Source: Tenericutes bacterium HGW-Tenericutes-2
GTDB lineage: Bacteria; Bacillota_I; Bacilli_A; Acholeplasmatales; Acholeplasmataceae
DNA: 64,000 nucleotides
Direction: 5' to 3'
Assembly (NCBI GenBank): GCA_002839095.1
Contig: PGXL01000006.1
Span: 1-64,000, forward strand
The translations under genes and the position numbers were made by a program. Below the pieces are notes generated by a model. The model had not been told where the DNA came from. It worked only from the letters and a program-made list of their open reading frames with translations, and made no database searches. Numbering within the stretch: position 1 is the first letter of the stretch; every line of letters begins with the position of its first letter. Positions 1 to 9,093 of this stretch are shown piece after piece.

Positions 1-262
1 TAGAAGTTTATTATATTTACTAGAACTATTACTACCTTTCCTTAACTTAAATTCCTATAATTATAAACCAATTCTTGAAAATTATCATCCAATCATCATG
101 ATCAATCCATTCTTTATTCCAACAATCTTTATATATGGATTTTTAATTTATTCAAATATAAAGAAAATGAGTGAGCATCATGTCCGACAGGATTATTATG
201 ATGCTACAAGAAATATCTATTTTAATCTAGAAGAAAGACTGAATAATAAGGGGAGCAGATGA
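1..262 (+). CDS. C-terminal end of membrane protein (probable ABC permease), truncated by window start
   Basis: An open frame enters at the window edge (first whole codon at base 2) and stops at TGA 260-262. The 86 visible residues begin with a hydrophobic stretch, contain a second hydrophobic segment (PFFIPTIFIYGFLIY, about residues 46-60) and end in a charged cytoplasmic-type tail. The stop overlaps the ATG of the following ABC ATPase (ATGA), so the two are translationally coupled. From that context I infer the permease of an ABC exporter; the fragment has no family motif of its own. Confidence 0.6.
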   Translation, partial: RSLLYLLELLLPFLNLNSYNYKPILENYHPIIMINPFFIPTIFIYGFLIYSNIKKMSEHHVRQDYYDATRNIYFNLEERLNNKGSR

Positions 263-942
263 AAACACTTATTGAAGGACAAATATTTAAAACCTATTGG
301 GATACTGAAACCACTGTTTTTTATGATGCTCCAATTCAAATTCAGTCTGGTGAAATCTATATTGTAGCTGGAAGAAATAGTGTTGGGAAATCCACATTAT
401 TAAGACTACTTTCTTTGAGTGAACCAAATGATCAGGAAACATTGAAGTTCAATATTGAAGAAAAAGATATAAGCTATATGCCAACCAATTTGAATTACTA
501 CCAGTACATGAGAATCAAAGATCTTTTTCATTTCCATCAATCCCTAAATCAAAGATTTAACATGGTTTATGCTATGGAAAGAATTTGTGATTTTGATATA
601 AGAAGAAATGTCAAAATCAAAGATCTTTCAGAAGGTAAAAAGAAAATCTTATCCTATATCATGTGTCTATCCATTGAAGCGAAGCTCTATATATTAGATG
701 AACCTTTTCCATATGTTGATTTAATCTATGACGAAAACTTTAGAAAAATGATTATTAATTTATATAGTGAAGACAAAACATTTATGATTGCTACCCATCA
801 AATTAATGAATTTGAAAAGGTAGCTAGCAAATGTTTAATTGTAAAAAATAGAAGTCTTATCGAGTCATATGATATTGAATCCATTCGAACAGATGAAGAA
901 ATCTCTCTTGAAGAATTTGTAAAGGAGCGGATGCGCATATGA
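259..942 (+). CDS. ABC transporter ATP-binding protein
   Basis: The 227-residue protein is one ABC nucleotide-binding domain that would energise export or import through the neighbouring permeases. Visible motifs are Walker A GRNSVGKST (residues 38-46), a signature region LSEGKKKIL (LSEGK instead of LSGGQ), Walker B LYILDEPF and the switch histidine in IATHQ. Length is normal for a stand-alone subunit. The start overlaps the upstream stop, GGGGAG at 250-255 is the Shine-Dalgarno, and the stop overlaps the next ATG. Substrate unknown; two membrane partners plus a secreted protein suggest an exporter or cell-surface remodelling system. Confidence 0.9.
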   Translation: MKTLIEGQIFKTYWDTETTVFYDAPIQIQSGEIYIVAGRNSVGKSTLLRLLSLSEPNDQETLKFNIEEKDISYMPTNLNYYQYMRIKDLFHFHQSLNQRFNMVYAMERICDFDIRRNVKIKDLSEGKKKILSYIMCLSIEAKLYILDEPFPYVDLIYDENFRKMIINLYSEDKTFMIATHQINEFEKVASKCLIVKNRSLIESYDIESIRTDEEISLEEFVKERMRI

Positions 943-2294
943 TGTATATATTAAAGAAGAGCTATTTATTTATATTGCTAATCACTCTTTTTATCATGCT
1001 AGGAATTCAAAAAGAGAGTTCAACAATTTATGATTACACGAGAAAAAACGAAATTCAATATATCACAGTAGGAGATTATATCGACTACAATATCGAATAT
1101 TTTCAAGATCAGTATAAATTTAACAAAGTTACCATGTATGAAGAGTCCTACACACTAAAAGGAAATATTGAATCCTCTATTTCTGCATTAAGTATATATA
1201 AAGAGAATACAAATCAATATTTCCATATCAATCATCGAAATGAAATTATAGCGAAAAAACAAGGAGTAGCTAAGCTTCGAGTATCATTTTCTTTTGATGA
1301 AAAACATGTCAAAACTATAGATTTAGGACTATTCGTTATTATCAATGACTTGAATATGGATAACACCTGGATTGGATTAAACGAATCAAATTTCTACACA
1401 GAAATAAGAGATAACCCATCCGGGAAATTTTACCTAACATCAGATATTCCATCTCAAGCTGTATTCAAAATCAATTATTTTTCTGGAACCATATTGAATC
1501 CAGACCAGTACACAATCACATTAATGAATACTTCGGGTACTCAAGCAAATCAAGGTTTATTTACTATTTTAGATGGGGCATATATAGATGGCTTAATCAT
1601 TAAAGATTCTACAATGAAACCAACTTCATTTAATAGAGTTGAAACAGTTAGTATGGGTTTTTTAGCAGCATTTGCTGGTAATTCCTTTATTACGAACGTT
1701 TCTGTAGAAGGTAATGTTTTAGATAACATCAGAGGTAGTGCACAGATTGTAGGTGGACTTGTTGGTGTTAGTTATGGCACTATTTATAAGCATGTTTCCT
1801 ATAGTGGAGAAATTCATGGTGATTTCAATCAGATTGGTGGCTTAATTGGATTTGCCAAATTTGATTACCGAATCAATGATGTAGAGTCAATCTATAATAA
1901 CAATCCTTATCCAATGATAGATGGAGCATTTGTTATTGGTGATATATCAAATAATCATCAAGAAATTAGTAGAGTAGTTCAGGCATTCATCGGAAACTTT
2001 ACATATGAAAATGCTCGAATTCAAAATGGTTATTTTGATGGAACAATTGAAAATACTGATCACTATGATCAGTTTCCATTCTTTTATAATGGCTCTTTTA
2101 ACAATAAGGTGTTACACCTATATTCAACTGTTGGTCCGCTGGATTCGATAGCGGGTAATTACTCATTTAGCGAAAACGAATATAAAGAAGTCACTTTTGA
2201 AGAGCTAACATCAGGAGAAGAACTACCCGGACTTTCAATGTTTATCTTTGAAGAAAATACTTATCCTAAGCTATCTTATTGGAGGTTGCCATGA
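939..2294 (+). CDS. Membrane-anchored extracellular protein with GLUG-like repeats
   Basis: The 451-residue product starts with an uncleaved-signal-like helix (SYLFILLITLFIMLGIQ, about residues 9-25) and the rest is hydrophilic, so it should lie outside the membrane. Around residues 265-305 are Gly-rich units of the form GGLVG...G.I...SYSG and GGLIG, resembling GLUG motifs of surface beta-solenoid proteins. The first half may be a beta-sandwich. ATGA overlaps at both ends lock it into the ABC operon, so it is probably an accessory or exported component. Exact function not recognised. Confidence 0.7.
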   Translation: MMYILKKSYLFILLITLFIMLGIQKESSTIYDYTRKNEIQYITVGDYIDYNIEYFQDQYKFNKVTMYEESYTLKGNIESSISALSIYKENTNQYFHINHRNEIIAKKQGVAKLRVSFSFDEKHVKTIDLGLFVIINDLNMDNTWIGLNESNFYTEIRDNPSGKFYLTSDIPSQAVFKINYFSGTILNPDQYTITLMNTSGTQANQGLFTILDGAYIDGLIIKDSTMKPTSFNRVETVSMGFLAAFAGNSFITNVSVEGNVLDNIRGSAQIVGGLVGVSYGTIYKHVSYSGEIHGDFNQIGGLIGFAKFDYRINDVESIYNNNPYPMIDGAFVIGDISNNHQEISRVVQAFIGNFTYENARIQNGYFDGTIENTDHYDQFPFFYNGSFNNKVLHLYSTVGPLDSIAGNYSFSENEYKEVTFEELTSGEELPGLSMFIFEENTYPKLSYWRLP

Positions 2295-3073
2295 TTAGAG
2301 TATCCTTTCAGGAGTTAAAAAGATTTAGACCAATCGTAATATTAGCTTTATTTGCAATGTTAGTTTATACTATATTTTCTGGTGATATATATGATGTATC
2401 AGTATACATTCAAATGGACTTTATCATTAAACTGATTGTTATTTTTTCGATGCTGGCAGCCTTAGTATTTATCATCATAGATGATTACAATCAAAACCAA
2501 ACCATGTATCAAAGATTATCAGTGAGTAAAACTGATGTTTTCTATGGGAAATGGTTATCCGTTATTTTCATTGGTGCTATCAGTTTGATCTTCGGAATTA
2601 TCTTAATCAATGTCAAGGTAGCTTTCTATCTATTGAATGACGCACTAGGCTTTGTTACCTCAGGTATTTCTTCTCAGCCTTTGATTTTGATTGACAAAAA
2701 ATGGTTTGAGCTATTATCAATCCCAAATTTCTTTATCAACATATCAATTATTAGTTTTATAATCTTAATCGTTAACTTAAAAATAAAATATACGATTCAA
2801 TTTACGAATCCTTATGAATTTAAATACTCAATACCCTGGATTGTTCTAAGAGTAATGCTATTACAGGTAGTTCTAAGACTTTCATTAATCTGGATTGAAC
2901 CCTATTTTCAAATATTAAACTTTAACTCTAGAGGTCACTATTTAATCATTAGAGAGCAAAATCAATTCCTAATCATCAATTTCCTTTTTATTCCTTCAAT
3001 ATTTTTCTATTTTTGTTATTTTCTTTATTTTAAATATCATATGAACCATCTTCTAAATAAAAAAGAAACTTAA
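2291..3073 (+). CDS. Multi-pass membrane protein, probable ABC permease subunit
   Basis: This is a 260-residue hydrophobic protein. I place the start at ATG 2291, which overlaps the previous stop and follows a GGAGG at 2281-2285; an upstream TTG in the same frame is a poorer choice. About six hydrophobic segments are visible (for example PIVILALFAMLVYTIF and LIVIFSMLAALVFIII), and the C-terminus is a short Lys-rich tail. It is the last gene of the coupled ABC operon and is followed by a terminator. Assignment as permease rests on topology and context. Confidence 0.7.
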   Translation: MIRVSFQELKRFRPIVILALFAMLVYTIFSGDIYDVSVYIQMDFIIKLIVIFSMLAALVFIIIDDYNQNQTMYQRLSVSKTDVFYGKWLSVIFIGAISLIFGIILINVKVAFYLLNDALGFVTSGISSQPLILIDKKWFELLSIPNFFINISIISFIILIVNLKIKYTIQFTNPYEFKYSIPWIVLRVMLLQVVLRLSLIWIEPYFQILNFNSRGHYLIIREQNQFLIINFLFIPSIFFYFCYFLYFKYHMNHLLNKKET

Positions 3074-3091
3074 AATACATATTCAAACGAG

Positions 3092-3127
3092 AAAAAGTGT
3101 GAAATATCTTCACATTTTTTTCTTTTT
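3092..3127 (+). terminator. Rho-independent terminator of the ABC operon
   Basis: A stem TGTGAA/TTCACA, extended by A5/T5 pairing on the outside, is followed by a T-rich tract. It lies directly after the last ABC gene and before the rluB promoter. Confidence 0.8.
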
Positions 3128-3145
3128 TATTTCGCTATTACCTTC

Positions 3146-3172
3146 TTACTTTCAATAAAAGTGTGTTATAAT
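3146..3172 (+). promoter_or_regulatory. Extended -10 promoter for rluB
   Basis: TATAAT at 3167-3172 is preceded by TGT (extended -10 TGn). The -35 region (around TTACTT, 3146-3151) is weak. The start codon lies 18 bases downstream with AGGTGA as ribosome binding site. Confidence 0.65.
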
Positions 3173-3190
3173 ACCATAGGTGATAAATAA

Positions 3191-3925
3191 ATGGAGCGTC
3201 TGCAAAAGATACTCGCTCAAGCAAACATCGCATCTCGTCGTAAATCCGAAGAAATTATTCTTGAAGGACGCGTCAAGGTGAACGGTGTTATTGTTAAAGA
3301 GCTAGGCTTTAAAGTGAATCGTAGTGATAAAATCGAAGTAGATGGCAAACCAATTGAACTGGCGGAGCATCTTTATTTTTTGTTAAATAAGCCAACAGGA
3401 TTCGTTTCTACAACCTCTGATGAGAAGAATAGAAAAACTGTTTTAGACTTACTTACAGAAGAACATAGAGATATTCGCCTATATCCTGTAGGTCGTCTAG
3501 ATTTTGATACAGCAGGAATTTTATTATTAACCAATGATGGTGACTTCACCAATCGGATGACACATCCTGAGCACGAAATCGAAAAGGAATACCTTGCAAG
3601 AGTTGAAGGTATTGTCATTCGTAAGAAAATCGTGGCACTTAGAAAAGGTGTTATTATCGATGGTGATTACCTAGCAGTTCCAAAAGAAGTTCGTTTAATT
3701 GAACTCAATAAAGATCAACAATCTACACTCATTTCAATCACTTTAACTGAAGGTAGAAATAAGCAAGTTAGAAAAATGATGGAAGCAATTGGACACCCAG
3801 TTAAAAAACTTACAAGAATTCGTTATGATTTCCTAACCCTCGAAGGTGTCGAGCGCGGAGCGTATCGCCCACTGAAGGTGCATGAAGTCAAAAAACTTTA
3901 TGCGAATTCGAGTCCAAAAAAGTAG
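3191..3925 (+). CDS. rluB: 23S rRNA pseudouridine synthase RluB-like
   Basis: 244 residues of the RsuA/RluB/E/F family, which isomerises a uridine in rRNA. An N-terminal S4 RNA-binding domain (RLQKILAQANIASRRKSEE, residues 3-21, through VDGKPIEL) is followed by the synthase domain with the catalytic aspartate in GRLDFDTAGILLLTNDGD. The C-terminal motif GRNKQVRKMMEAIGHPV is also typical. Length is normal. It heads the housekeeping block but has its own promoter; cmk follows after 59 bases with another promoter. RluB (helix 69/80 region of 23S rRNA) versus RsuA specificity is inferred from Bacillus-type gene order. Confidence 0.9.
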   Translation: MERLQKILAQANIASRRKSEEIILEGRVKVNGVIVKELGFKVNRSDKIEVDGKPIELAEHLYFLLNKPTGFVSTTSDEKNRKTVLDLLTEEHRDIRLYPVGRLDFDTAGILLLTNDGDFTNRMTHPEHEIEKEYLARVEGIVIRKKIVALRKGVIIDGDYLAVPKEVRLIELNKDQQSTLISITLTEGRNKQVRKMMEAIGHPVKKLTRIRYDFLTLEGVERGAYRPLKVHEVKKLYANSSPKK

Positions 3926-3956
3926 AATACTTATGTTTCAAGCGGTAATTCTATGT

Positions 3957-3962
3957 TATAAT
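3957..3962 (+). promoter_or_regulatory. -10 element (TATAAT) of the cmk operon promoter
   Basis: TATAAT preceded by TGT, the same extended -10 form as the rluB promoter, 22 bases upstream of the cmk start. No clear -35 hexamer is present. Confidence 0.55.
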
Positions 3963-3984
3963 TAAACATGTATGGAGGAAAAAC

Positions 3985-4641
3985 ATGCCAGGGTATAAAT
4001 TAGCCATTGATGGACCAGCAGGATCAGGCAAAAGCACAATCAGTTCCTTAATCGCTAAAAAATTGGGATGGACGCATATTGATACGGGAGCAATGTACCG
4101 GGCAGTTACACTTCAAGCAATCGAACTCGGCATCAATTTAAATGATGAAGCGTCGTATCGTTTTTTAGAAACCTCTAAAATACATTATGATTTCGATCGC
4201 ATTTTCATTAACGATCGAGACGTTACTGAAGGGATTCGAAGTGAAGGTGTCACTAATAATGTATCGTTAGTTTCAAGCTTTCCCTATGTAAGAAAAAAAT
4301 TAGTCGATTTACAAAAGATGGCTGCTGAATATGGCAACATCGTTATGGATGGCAGAGATATCGGCACAGTCGTTTTACCACATGCCGATTTGAAAATATT
4401 TTTAACTGCAAACGTTGAAGAACGTGCAAAAAGAAGATTCAAGGAATTAACAAAAAAGGGTAAGGAAACACACTTATCCAAGGTCATCGAGGATATACTC
4501 AATCGAGATCAAAAGGATTCAACACGAAAGGAATCACCACTAAGAATCGCGGATGATGCTATCGTATTAGATACAACTTATTTAACTATCGATGAGGTAG
4601 TTAATAAAATCATAGAATTAACCGACAAAAAGGAGAACTAA
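3985..4641 (+). CDS. cmk: Cytidylate kinase
   Basis: 218 residues; phosphorylates CMP/dCMP with ATP. The P-loop is GPAGSGKST (residues 10-18), followed by DTGAMYRA and the NMP-binding segment DGRDIGTVVLP. The lid region carries RAKRRFKEL and NRDQKDSTRKESPL. Length fits the bacterial family. GGAGG at 3974-3978 is the ribosome site. One base separates the stop from rpsA, so these form an operon, the conserved cmk-rpsA pair of low-GC Gram-positives. Confidence 0.96.
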   Translation: MPGYKLAIDGPAGSGKSTISSLIAKKLGWTHIDTGAMYRAVTLQAIELGINLNDEASYRFLETSKIHYDFDRIFINDRDVTEGIRSEGVTNNVSLVSSFPYVRKKLVDLQKMAAEYGNIVMDGRDIGTVVLPHADLKIFLTANVEERAKRRFKELTKKGKETHLSKVIEDILNRDQKDSTRKESPLRIADDAIVLDTTYLTIDEVVNKIIELTDKKEN

Positions 4642-4642
4642 C

Positions 4643-6055
4643 ATGGAGTTAAAATTACTTAAGGTAGGCTCTATCGTAGAAGGCGAAGTCATTCAAGTAG
4701 AGCAGAATACGATTTATCTAGATATCCAAGACAGAACTGAAGGAAAAATTCATTTGGATAACTATGATAGACCAGCACCAGATACATTTATCGGTTTGGT
4801 GAAGATCGGACAAAAGGTCAAAGCGAGAGTTCAAAAGATTACTGACGAACCAGCGCAGATTCTTTTATCACGTCTTCCATTATTAATAGAAGAAAAGTTT
4901 GAAAAGGTTCAAAAATTAGTTGAAACAGGAGAAACTGTTAAGGCTAAGGTTAGACAAGTCTTAGATAAGGGCTTAGTTTTAAGCTATATGGACCAAGAAG
5001 TATTCCTTCCATATAGTCTTTTGGACTATGATCTTGTTAAAGACAAAGAAACTTTAAAGGGTAAAACCTTAGAAATTCAAATCATTGAAGCGACTGAAAA
5101 GGGAAGATCTAAGCGTATTGTCGGCTCTAGAAAGCAAATCTTTGAAAAAGAAAGACAAGAAGCTTATGAACAACGTATTCAAGCTAGACAAGGTGAATTA
5201 GAACAAATCAATACCGGAGATGTCGTCAAAGGTATCGTCGATAAAATTGAAGCACATGCTGCAACCATCCGTTTTACGCATGTTGTAGGGTTACTCAGAA
5301 TTTCTCAAGTGAGCCATTATAGAATTGAAAAGATTGAAGATGTCTTAACACTTGGTCAAGAAGTTGAAGTTAAGGTTATTAAAAAAGAAGGAAACCGCCT
5401 AGATTTATCGATGAAGGCTTTACAAAAGACTCCATACGAACAATTCTATGAAGAACATAAAATAGGTTCTGAAGTGACAGGTACAGTTTTCCAAAAATTA
5501 CCTTTTGGTATTATCGTAGAAGTTGCTAAGGATGTTAGAGGATTACTTCATAAGAATGAATTCTCATGGAATCCAAATGACAACTTTGAAAATAACGTTA
5601 AAATTGGCGATCAAGTTACATTAACCATTATTCAATTAGATCCTAAGAAGGAAAGAATTGCACTATCTAAGAAATCAAAAGAAGATAACCCATGGAAAAA
5701 CGTAACTGTTAAACGTGGTGATATCGTTAAGGTTCCAGTGCTTTCAGTATCTAAGGATGGTATTAAGGTTGAAGTTCAAGGTGTTGAAGGAGAAATTCCA
5801 TTCAACGAACTATCCAATGAAAAAATTGGTAAGGCTGAAGACTATTTCGCAGCTGGTGATATGGTTCAAGCTATTGTCATTGATGCGAATAAAGACCAAT
5901 GGAGCTTAAAGCTTTCGATTCGTCGTGTCCTAGAAAAAGCTGAACGTGCAACCTTTGAACAATATTTAGAGGATGAAAAAGAAGATAATTCAGGGACCAC
6001 CATTGGTGACCTCTTCGAAAAAGAATTAACAAAGACTAAAAAAACAAAAAAGTAA
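4643..6055 (+). CDS. rpsA: Ribosomal protein S1 homologue with five S1 domains
   Basis: The 470-residue RNA-binding protein helps mRNA bind the 30S subunit. Five OB-fold S1 units can be traced from their GxxVxGxV openings and LSxKxx ends: about residues 7-75, 95-170, 192-260, 272-346 and 356-430. The tail is Lys-rich (TKTKKTKK). This is longer than the four-domain YpfD form of Bacillus and shorter than the six-domain E. coli S1. The start is one base after the cmk stop with AAAGGAG inside the end of cmk. The second and fifth units are the most divergent. Confidence 0.92.
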   Translation: MELKLLKVGSIVEGEVIQVEQNTIYLDIQDRTEGKIHLDNYDRPAPDTFIGLVKIGQKVKARVQKITDEPAQILLSRLPLLIEEKFEKVQKLVETGETVKAKVRQVLDKGLVLSYMDQEVFLPYSLLDYDLVKDKETLKGKTLEIQIIEATEKGRSKRIVGSRKQIFEKERQEAYEQRIQARQGELEQINTGDVVKGIVDKIEAHAATIRFTHVVGLLRISQVSHYRIEKIEDVLTLGQEVEVKVIKKEGNRLDLSMKALQKTPYEQFYEEHKIGSEVTGTVFQKLPFGIIVEVAKDVRGLLHKNEFSWNPNDNFENNVKIGDQVTLTIIQLDPKKERIALSKKSKEDNPWKNVTVKRGDIVKVPVLSVSKDGIKVEVQGVEGEIPFNELSNEKIGKAEDYFAAGDMVQAIVIDANKDQWSLKLSIRRVLEKAERATFEQYLEDEKEDNSGTTIGDLFEKELTKTKKTKK

Positions 6056-6068
6056 AGTAGGTTTTATT

Positions 6069-7373
6069 ATGCCTTATAAGGTAGCAATTGTAGGACGTCC
6101 GAATGTCGGTAAATCCAGTTTATTTAACCGTCTTGTTGGATCAAGGCTATCGATTACAGATGATCAACCTGGCGTGACTAGAGATCGTATTTATGCCACC
6201 GCTGAATGGTTGACGAAAAACTTTAGGGTCATAGACACTGGGGGCATCGACATTGGCGATGCTCCTTTTTTAACTCAAATTAAAGCACAAGCACAGGTCG
6301 CGATGGATGAAGCAGATACGATCATTTTTGTCGTTGACGGGAAAAATGGATTAGTGGATAGTGATTATTATATTGCAAAACTCTTATATAAAACAGAAAA
6401 ACCTGTTATTCTAGCAGTGAATAAGATAGATGATGTCAATCAAATTTCTAATACCTATGAATTTTATGCATTAGGCTTTGGTGATCCGATTGCTGTATCT
6501 TCAATCCATGGTATTGGTATAGGAGATCTACTGGATAAGGTCATTAGCTATATGACTGAAGAGGATCAGGTTTATGATGATTCAGTGATTCAGTTTTCAA
6601 TAGTTGGTCGTCCAAATGTTGGGAAATCAAGCTTAACGAATGCGATATTAGGTGAAGAAAGAGTCATCGTTTCTGAAATTTCAGGGACAACTAGAGATGC
6701 AATCGATACACAATTTAGAAAAGATAAAAAAGACTATGTCGTTATTGATACCGCAGGTATTAAAAAGCGTGGTAAGGTCTATGAAAATACCGATAAGTAT
6801 TCAGTTTTACGTGCACTATCCGCAATCGAACGTAGTGATATTGCATTACTCGTGATTGATGGTAATGAAGGCGTAATCGAGCAGGACAAGCATGTTGCAG
6901 GCTATATTTCTGATTATCATAAGGGTGTAGTGATTGTCGTTAATAAATGGGATTTAATCGAAAAAGATGATAAAACCATGAAAAAAATGGAAGAAAAAAT
7001 CAGAGATGAGTTTAAATTCCTAGAATATGCACAGGTCGTTTTTATATCAGCTAAAAATAACTCAAGAGTACAAACTATTTTTCCAGCAATCAATTTAGCC
7101 TATGAGAATTATCATAAAACAGTTCAAACGAGCATTTTAAATGACTTGATTAGTGATGCAGTCGCAATGAATCCGACTCCAATTCATAATCATGGGAAGG
7201 CACAGTTTAATTATTCGACACAGGTCGCAATTAAACCTCCAACCTTCGTCCTATTTGTCAATAATCCAGATTTCGTCCATTTCTCCTATTTGAGATATTT
7301 AAATAATCAGCTTAGAGAGAAAATTGATTTTACAGGAACACCGATTAAATTACTCTTAAGAAAGAAGGCATAA
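6069..7373 (+). CDS. der: Ribosome assembly GTPase Der (EngA)
   Basis: 434 residues with two tandem GTPase domains and a C-terminal KH-like domain, acting in 50S subunit maturation. Domain 1 has GRPNVGKSS (residues 8-16), DTGGI and NKID; domain 2 has a second GRPNVGKSS (about 178-186), DTAGI and NKWD. The C-terminal end contains the conserved [21 protein letters not shown]. Length is normal. It lies 13 bases after rpsA and one base before gpsA. Confidence 0.97.
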   Translation: MPYKVAIVGRPNVGKSSLFNRLVGSRLSITDDQPGVTRDRIYATAEWLTKNFRVIDTGGIDIGDAPFLTQIKAQAQVAMDEADTIIFVVDGKNGLVDSDYYIAKLLYKTEKPVILAVNKIDDVNQISNTYEFYALGFGDPIAVSSIHGIGIGDLLDKVISYMTEEDQVYDDSVIQFSIVGRPNVGKSSLTNAILGEERVIVSEISGTTRDAIDTQFRKDKKDYVVIDTAGIKKRGKVYENTDKYSVLRALSAIERSDIALLVIDGNEGVIEQDKHVAGYISDYHKGVVIVVNKWDLIEKDDKTMKKMEEKIRDEFKFLEYAQVVFISAKNNSRVQTIFPAINLAYENYHKTVQTSILNDLISDAVAMNPTPIHNHGKAQFNYSTQVAIKPPTFVLFVNNPDFVHFSYLRYLNNQLREKIDFTGTPIKLLLRKKA

Positions 7374-7374
7374 C

Positions 7375-8370
7375 ATGAAGATTAGTATTATCGGCGGTGG
7401 CGCATGGGGAACCACACTCGGTCAAACCCTACATGATAATGGCCATAGTGTTTTAATTTATGATTTAAATCCAAATGCTGTAGCGAAGATTAATAATCAT
7501 TATCATCCTTTTTTTGACACGATTCTACCAAATGAAGTTTGTGCAACAACCAATTTAAAAGAAGTCATTGATTTCTCAAATTATTTTTTACTCAGTGTCC
7601 CTACGAAGGCAGTAAGAAGTGTATTAAAGGAAATTGATGAGCTATTAAAAAAACCTTCAATCTTTATCAACGTCTCTAAGGGTATTGAACCAGATACCTT
7701 AAAGAGAGTCAGTGAAATTGTTGAAGAAGAAATCAAGGAAAACCATTTAAAGGGATTTGTCGTTTTAACAGGTCCTTCACATGCAGAGGAAATGATTTTA
7801 AGAAAGCTAACACTCCTTGTGAGCGCATCGAAGGATGAAGAGCTTGCAAAAGAGGTTCAATATATCTTTTCCAATGAAAAGTACTTAAGAGTTTATACAT
7901 CAAACGACTTGATCGGATGTGAGGTTGGTGGTGCAGTTAAAAATGCAATCGCAGTAATCTCTGGTATTTGTACAGGTCTTGGACTTGGTGAAAATGCAAG
8001 AGCTGCAGTGATTACTAGAGGTATCGTTGAAATCGTTAGAGTTGTTGAAATGATGGGTGGAAAAAAGGAAACCGCATTCGGTTTAACCGGTATCGGTGAC
8101 TTAATCGTTACCGCTTCATCTGAAAATTCTAGAAATTTCACAGCAGGTAAAAAAATTGGTCAAGGCCAAACAATGGATCAAATATATAAAGAGCAGAAAC
8201 AAACCATTGAAGGATTTAGAACCATTGAAGCGATGCATCAATTATCTCTAACAAAGCGTGTAGAATTGCCGATGATTAACTCAGCCTATGAAATCATTTT
8301 TAATGGTTTACCAATCGCAGAGGGCTTATCCAATTTACTATCAAGAGACCTAAAAAGCGAAGATTTTTAA
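7375..8370 (+). CDS. gpsA: Glycerol-3-phosphate dehydrogenase [NAD(P)+]
   Basis: 331 residues; reduces dihydroxyacetone phosphate to sn-glycerol-3-phosphate for membrane lipid synthesis. The N-terminal Rossmann motif GGGAWGTTLG occupies residues 7-16, and VSKGIEP, LTGPSHAEE and the catalytic-lysine segment GGAVKNAIA follow. The C-terminal GLTGIGDLIVTASSENSRN is the family signature. Cotranscribed with der (one-base gap). Confidence 0.97.
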   Translation: MKISIIGGGAWGTTLGQTLHDNGHSVLIYDLNPNAVAKINNHYHPFFDTILPNEVCATTNLKEVIDFSNYFLLSVPTKAVRSVLKEIDELLKKPSIFINVSKGIEPDTLKRVSEIVEEEIKENHLKGFVVLTGPSHAEEMILRKLTLLVSASKDEELAKEVQYIFSNEKYLRVYTSNDLIGCEVGGAVKNAIAVISGICTGLGLGENARAAVITRGIVEIVRVVEMMGGKKETAFGLTGIGDLIVTASSENSRNFTAGKKIGQGQTMDQIYKEQKQTIEGFRTIEAMHQLSLTKRVELPMINSAYEIIFNGLPIAEGLSNLLSRDLKSEDF

Positions 8371-8420
8371 AAAATTTGCTTTATAAAGCCAACAAATATA
8401 TGTGAAAATGTCTCAATTAT

Positions 8421-8449
8421 TTGCTTTATCATCAAATATTTGTTAAAAT
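8421..8449 (+). promoter_or_regulatory. Promoter of hup
   Basis: -35 TTGCTT (8421-8426), a 17-base spacer and extended -10 TGT-TAAAAT (8444-8449) lie 25 bases before the hup start. A second TTGCTT stands at 8376-8381, but its -10 is poor. Confidence 0.75.
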
Positions 8450-8474
8450 ATAGTTACTTTAAGGAGGATATCAA

Positions 8475-8750
8475 ATGAACAAAACAGAATTAATAGCAGT
8501 CATTGCAAATCGCGCACAAGTTACACAAAAGGTTGCGGAAGATGTATTATCAGCATTTACTGACACAGTATCTGAAACATTAGGTAGACGTGGGGAAAAA
8601 GTGGTCGTTACAGGATTTGGAACTTTCGAAGTTAGAAACCGTGTAAAGAGAACTGGCAAAAACCCAAGAACTGGTGAATTAATTACAGTGCCTGAACAAA
8701 AATCACCAGCATTTAGAGCAGGAAAATTACTCAAAGAAGCAGTCAAATAA
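8475..8750 (+). CDS. hup: DNA-binding protein HU
   Basis: 91 residues of the HU/IHF nucleoid protein family. The N-terminal helices (MNKTELIAVIANRAQVTQ) are followed by the beta-arm region GFGTFEVRNRVKRTGKNPRTGE (about residues 46-67), which inserts into the minor groove. It has its own strong promoter, an AAGGAGGAT ribosome site (8461-8469) and its own terminator, as expected for an abundant protein. Confidence 0.96.
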   Translation: MNKTELIAVIANRAQVTQKVAEDVLSAFTDTVSETLGRRGEKVVVTGFGTFEVRNRVKRTGKNPRTGELITVPEQKSPAFRAGKLLKEAVK

Positions 8751-8761
8751 ATAGTAGAAAG

Positions 8762-8789
8762 TACTTGTCGAGAGATAAGTATTTTTTTT
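8762..8789 (+). terminator. Terminator of hup
   Basis: An 8-bp stem TACTTGTC/GATAAGTA (one G-U pair) with GAGA loop is followed by eight T. Confidence 0.85.
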
Positions 8790-8951
8790 ATGTTTTCATG
8801 AAAAAAAGACATATATATAATCAAGAGAAGAAGAAGTTAAAGTGAGTAGATAATGACTAAATTCTTTTCAAAAATGAGAAAATATGTTAGTAAATAGAGA
8901 GAAAATTCATAAAAATTTACATTTTATTTTTAAGCATAAAATATGAGTTAA

Positions 8952-8975
8952 ATAGCCTTAGGTTCCTAAGGCTAT
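8952..8975. repeat. 24-bp perfect palindrome in the 304-base hup-ankyrin gap
   Basis: ATAGCCTTAGG-TT-CCTAAGGCTAT has a perfect 11-bp arm on each side of two central bases. No run of T follows directly on either strand, so it is a poor intrinsic terminator. The remainder of 8790-9093 shows only AT-rich DNA and weak -10-like hexamers (TAAAAT at 9046-9051 with a TTGATG at 9021) ahead of the ankyrin gene. Confidence 0.6.
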
Positions 8976-9093
8976 ACTTCCTCCTCCATTTCTTTCTTTT
9001 TAATGACTTTTTCACATCATTTGATGAATTCAATACATAAATTGTTAAAATTTCCTTAATTTATATTAAAATATAGATGAAGGTGGTGAACAT

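Noticed and set aside
8376-8409. Second upstream hup promoter at TTGCTT 8376
   Set aside because: The hexamer at the right distance (TATGTG) is a poor -10; the downstream promoter is sufficient.
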